DNA from: Pyrrhosoma nymphula
Lineage: Eukaryota > Arthropoda > Insecta > Odonata > Coenagrionidae
DNA length: 64,000 nt
Assembly: GCA_963573305.1 (NCBI GenBank)
Contig: OY754331.1
Coordinates: forward strand, 16,340,868-16,404,867
Direction of reading: 5' to 3'
Notes under the pieces: generated by a model
What the model saw: only the letters and a program-made list of their open reading frames with translations
Told to the model about the DNA's origin: nothing
Databases searched by the model: none
In this document: positions 60,430-64,000 of the stretch, in pieces
Position numbering within the stretch: the stretch's first letter is position 1
Layout of the letters: each line of letters begins with the position of its first letter
Made by a program: the position numbers and the translations under genes

Positions 60430-61033
60430 GGCGTGCATGGCGTGCTTGTCGTGGGTGTCCGCTTTTGGTTCAGTGCCAGACTGTGGCACAACGGTGAGTG
60501 TTTTCCTCTGTCTCATTCACGGAGCAAGACGCCCCCGCATATCGAATCGACCTTTTAGGTCGAAAGGCCGCGCTTTCACTGTCAACCCCGTTCTCCTCTT
60601 CACCTTCGGCGCCAGTTATGTATCCCGCTCGCAATGTCCTCCCGGAGTCTCTCCATTCATCCTCTCCATGCTATTCGAGAGCCTCCGGGGATTGTGATGA
60701 CTGTTTGAGCCGGTTAATGAGTTTGGAAAAACACAGCCGTGTGAAATTTATGACTCCGTAGCGAGCGCGTGCTCATTCCTCGTCTGTCTCTTCTACTCCG
60801 CTCTCATTAGCGCCATTCCGTACGGCGACGCTTCGAACGGCAGCGGCGTGGAGAGGAACTACTTCCGATGACGAGTTCATCCCTTTCAAGTTACGGGTCA
60901 AAAACTTTTTCCACACGGCATTCCATGGATTGAAAAAATGACGGCCCAACTTTTCTTTCACATGCTGCGATCGACCGAATGGTAATTTTTTTCTGCGTTC
61001 ACTATGCAAGTCTCTAGGGGTCTTACCACACAT
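60430..61033. other. CpG-richer region with coding-like ORFs on both strands
   Basis: Plus strand: ATGGCGTGCTTGTCG... reads MACLSWVSAFGSVPDCGTT up to a GTGAGT donor at about 60494. A further ORF at 60498-60761 ends SRLMSLEKHSRVKFMTP. Minus strand: an 86-codon ORF at 60773-61033 reads CGKTPRDLHSERRKKLPFG, FFNPWNAVWKKFLTRN and an acidic end ESGVEETDEE. An in-frame stop lies just 5' of its ATG. CG dinucleotides are more frequent than in the flanks. This could be a promoter/first-exon region of an unrecognised gene or a decayed repeat. No family can be named. Confidence 0.3.
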
Positions 61034-61065
61034 TTCTTGCTAAAGCTTCATGACTCTTGGTCCTA

Positions 61066-61740
61066 CATTTTTTATTTTTTTATTACACTGGTACTGCAAT
61101 TAGACATTGTCTGGTGGCAATATATCATTAGTTTCGGTTGAAATAAAATTAATAACAAGGTTTAAAAAATAGATATACCTACATACAACATCAAACACTC
61201 CTCTCGTTTTTTATGTGTAACATTTTTTTTTATATTTACATTTCTTGGTAAAGGTTTTGTGAGTTCTTCTGGTAATTCATTCCATTCCAGGACCCCACGA
61301 TTTAAGAAGGAGTATTTGGCAGCATTCGTTTTTTGTCTCCTTAAATTTAGTTTCAGCAGGTGGTCATTTTTTCCCAAAAAAATTGGTGGTTCCAGCCTCT
61401 TCTCCAATTCCAACCAGGCTGGATGTTTTGAGTAGCATTTAAACATTTCCAATAACCTATTTTTATCTATATTGCCTTGGACTCCACCCCAAATTCTCTA
61501 GCATGTTGCTAACAATGTATATCTATGTCTCCCCAAAACGTACCTTGCTGCCTTCCATTGGACCTTTTCCAAGCTCTTTGCCTTTCCTTTATCATGGGGA
61601 TCCCAGACATTCGTGGAATACTCAAGCATTGGCCAGATGGTAGTGAAATATGCCAGCTCTTTTACCTCTTTAATGTAGTGTTTGACGTATGACCAAGGGT
61701 ACCAGTCTGCCAAGTATGCTTGGACTAGTTTTCGTTTAAA
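61066..61740 (-). pseudogene. CR1/Jockey-like LINE C-terminal fragment
   Basis: Minus-strand frames read YVKHYIKEVKELAYFTTIWPMLEYSTNVWDPH, VQWKAARYVLGRHRYT, EMFKCYSKHPAWLELEKRLEPP, KTNAAKYSFLNRGVLEWNELPEEL (cited in pieces: KELAYFTTIWPMLEYS, AARYVLGRHRYT, SFLNRGVLEWNELP). The fragment ends in an A-rich tail at 61066-61086. One internal frame change near 61497 breaks it. Confidence 0.85.
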
Positions 61741-62649
61741 ATTTGAAATTAAAGTAACCGATCTATTTGTAGTTTGAGATTTGCTTTAAAAAAAAAACTT
61801 GTCTCAATCGCTAAATCAAATTAGAGTATTTTCCGGTACACTTTTCCACCTCTTTTTCGAAAATATTTTATTTAACTCACATCAATTTTTCGTTTGACAT
61901 CCTTTTTCATCAGACCACTGCCTGAAATACAGCCTCACGCTCTACGATTGGCGAGGCAGTTAATTTTCCAACTACAACCCTCGAGCTTCGCTGCAGAAGA
62001 GCCTCAGTTAATTTTTTTTATTTGTAAACAAAAGTTAGGAGGATAAACAGCACACATTATAAGATTTCTTTGGAATCAAATTCTTACTTTTAAAGCAGTG
62101 CTATTGGTAAGAGTAGTATTAGGCCGCTCATTCGTGCGATTGCATCGGAGCAGGAAGTTTTCTCAAATGCAATCCTCGTGCAGTGTCTAGAGGGTACTAG
62201 AGGCAAAAATATTTTTGATGCAAGCAGGAATACCGTAGAGAAATCTATTATCAACTACAGGAAAAGTTGCAAAAGAAGCGAACTTTAATTTCTGGCATTT
62301 CTTAAAATATGATATCACTCTGATAGCATGTGCAACGGCTCATTAAGTGAAGTATTCGTGGTTAGCCTTTTCATCTAGATGAAAGTAGTCACGAAAATTA
62401 TACTTACTCAAACAGAAGCTAACATACCTAGAATAACTTGCTCTCAATTTTTCCTGGCATAATCGCATGCACTAACTACGAACTGTTTGAAATTTTACCG
62501 CGGTGCGTACTGGTAGTAAATGCTAGATTATACTCTGTTGGTGGAAACTAGTTTATTTAGTCGTACCGTGCCAATTAAGTCATCGAAGCTGCTTACGCCA
62601 AGGATTCACGGTGAGATAGCGTAAATGAGGTTTTAAATATTGTTAAGTT
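61741..62649. other. AT-rich non-coding stretch
   Basis: No gene or repeat recognised. Confidence 0.5.
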
Positions 62650-63140
62650 TCTTTTGGTTTTCTGCGATTAAACTATACTTTTTATAGCAACAGTTTCGCC
62701 GTGCTATTCTGCTGGCTTCGTCAGGCATTCTAAATAAACAATGAAAAATAAATAAACAAACTTAAGCGGTTATTATGTACAGCATGATTAATTAATACTT
62801 GAGTTTTTCAAAACTCTTTTCCACGTATAAGGAAGTTTGTAGCCATCTCCTCTGTTTAGGTTGTTAGGTCTTTTTTTCTATTTCAATGGCTTCCCTGATG
62901 ATCCGTGGAGAGTATCTAATTTCTTTACATAAAACTTTCGACCTTTTGATGTCAATACTGTGACCTTCTAAAAGTGTGTGCTCAGCCACGAAATGTAAAG
63001 TTAAAATGAACTGCGAAAATCTACGAAAAGAGGTTTTAAATGACCTGTTCAAAGAGGAAGTGAGATTTAAATTCATTGTAAAGCTAACTGTTCTCGGGAA
63101 AGCAAGAATTTTGGCTTTATTTAAGCTTATTATGGCCATC
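62650..63140 (-). mobile_element. Penelope-like element C-terminus and 3' end
   Basis: The minus-strand ORF (62864-63139) contains HFVAEHTLLEGHSIDIKRSKVL and SPRIIREAIEIEK, the typical GIY-YIG-region end of Penelope-like proteins. The broken continuation resembles NLNREDGYKL(x)TW. The 3' part (62650-62760) shares CTGACGAAGCCAGCAGAATAGC and CTTTTGGTTTTCTGCGATTAA with the element at 30859-31345. Only the 3' portion remains. Confidence 0.75.
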
Positions 63141-63204
63141 TTGCATCCGACTCATAAACTTTTTTATGGATTGATTACTGTCAACTTTGTCCTTCACAAT
63201 ACAT

Positions 63205-63582
63205 TTAAAAACATGGATGAAATGAAGTGCGTAAAATGGTTTTATAAAATTCATTTGTTTTTAGACATTCTCCACTAAATGTTTCTGCCTTTATTTTCGG
63301 GTTTCGCACGTCATGATTTGTACTAAATACGTGCGATCTACGGCTCTGATTATATTGAGGAAAATAACAGTACCAATACCTCAAACGTAGATATTGAAGT
63401 ACTTCCACATCAATGTAATTGGTTTTTAAATTTAAAAAAATATCTGAAAATGTGAAGTAGCGAGGGAAACGAAGGCGTTCACAACGAATAGCATGGAGAG
63501 CCTCCACGAATCGATCAAATGGATTAATAAAGGCTCGTTCACAACAACTTAACTTGGCGTAACTTGGCTTGACTCGGCGCAA
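63205..63582 (-). other. 125-codon ORF, unidentified
   Basis: Aromatic- and Arg-rich ORF including FVEALHAIRCERLRFPRYF. It does not match a family I recognise and may be transposon-derived; TTCACAAC recurs at 63476, 63538 and 63622. Confidence 0.25.
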
Positions 63583-63663
63583 CGCCAGAGATGAGACCTT
63601 GAGAATAGCGTCTTCTAATTCACAACGGCTTCAAGCAGCGTAACTCTACTTGGCGTAGCCTGA

Positions 63664-63750
63664 AGTTGAGCTCAGCTCAACTTTCTCTTAATTCCAGCCA
63701 ATAGCATGGCATGCTCTACTATCAATAGTCGGGTAGCAATCGATTGCTAC
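63664..63750. repeat. Two short perfect palindromes
   Basis: AGTTGAGCT-C-AGCTCAACT near 63664-63682 and GTAGCAATCGATTGCTAC at 63733-63750, about 50 bp apart, in a region rich in TTGGCGTA-like words. Role unknown. Confidence 0.7.
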
Positions 63751-64000
63751 TCTCGATATCTCCTCGAGCAGCCATATTGAAAACGTGATTTTGTTGTGAA
63801 GTCGTATGTGGATATGTTTAAGCGTTAATGGATGCGGATAAGTTGATCGAGTCAGTGCGAAATAAACCTCACATGTTCAACAAACTTTCCATTTTAATAC
63901 TTCTATAGTTCAACTAACTATTTACAATTAATACTTCACATATCAACTGAGCTGTTTCGGGGGGGCTTACTACAACTCTCGAAACTCACACTATCGATAG

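Overview
This is a eukaryotic nuclear window, almost certainly from an arthropod and most likely an insect with a large, repeat-rich genome. The reasons are spliced exons with GT-AG borders, long AT-rich non-coding stretches, (TA)n microsatellites, decayed LINEs, Penelope-like elements, mariner and hAT relics, tRNA- and 5S-derived repeats, and an arthropod-type cystine-knot hormone gene. No bacterial-style operon, CRISPR array or intact long ORF is present. The species cannot be named from the sequence.

The one host gene recognised with confidence is the glycoprotein hormone alpha-2 (GPA2, thyrostimulin alpha) gene on the minus strand. Its last two coding exons lie at 18257-18432 and 15536-15628. 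Together they give 88 codons covering most of the cystine-knot domain, ending in a CSCYHCKKD tail, a stop, and an AATAAA about 220 nt further on. The 2.6-kb intron between them holds a LINE tail, a hAT-type MITE and a nearly perfect tRNA-derived palindrome. The signal-peptide exon was not found. Weaker coding candidates are a 71-nt exon at 20156-20226 (+), a signal-peptide-like ORF at 19065-19217 (+), and CpG-rich coding-like stretches at 60430-61033.

Layout. 0-5 kb: two foldback repeats, a small perfect palindrome, and a LINE 3' end with two structured 3' UTR hairpins. 5-12.6 kb: AT-rich DNA, a decayed antisense endonuclease/RT LINE (7.9-9.7 kb), a coiled-coil/protease-like retroelement remnant (10-10.8 kb), interleaved direct repeats (11-12.1 kb), and a purine-rich tract. 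13.5-18.4 kb: a GC-rich hAT MITE and GPA2. 19-29 kb: foldbacks, a 5S rRNA-derived sequence, a tRNA-like element, and a CR1/Jockey-like LINE. 29-34 kb: hammerhead-like palindromes, a Penelope-like fragment with inverted arms, and (TA)n. 34-42 kb: a mariner relic, a GIY-YIG-like retroelement tail, a 1,056-bp element with long TIRs and TTA duplications, a second MITE, and two more LINE ends. 42-52 kb: more hammerhead-like palindromes, G-rich tracts, a long-armed foldback with a LINE nested in one arm, and a 735-bp hAT-like element. 54-57 kb: a decayed DUF4371-type hAT transposase. 60-64 kb: a MITE, a LINE end and a Penelope-like fragment.

The most interesting non-coding signals are two. First, several palindromic repeats share a hammerhead-like core (CTGANGA, short hairpin, GAAAC). 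Second, a hairpin with a fixed GAY bulge recurs three times in related LINE 3' UTRs with compensatory base changes. All transposon protein sequences are broken by stops or frameshifts, so they are fossils rather than active genes.
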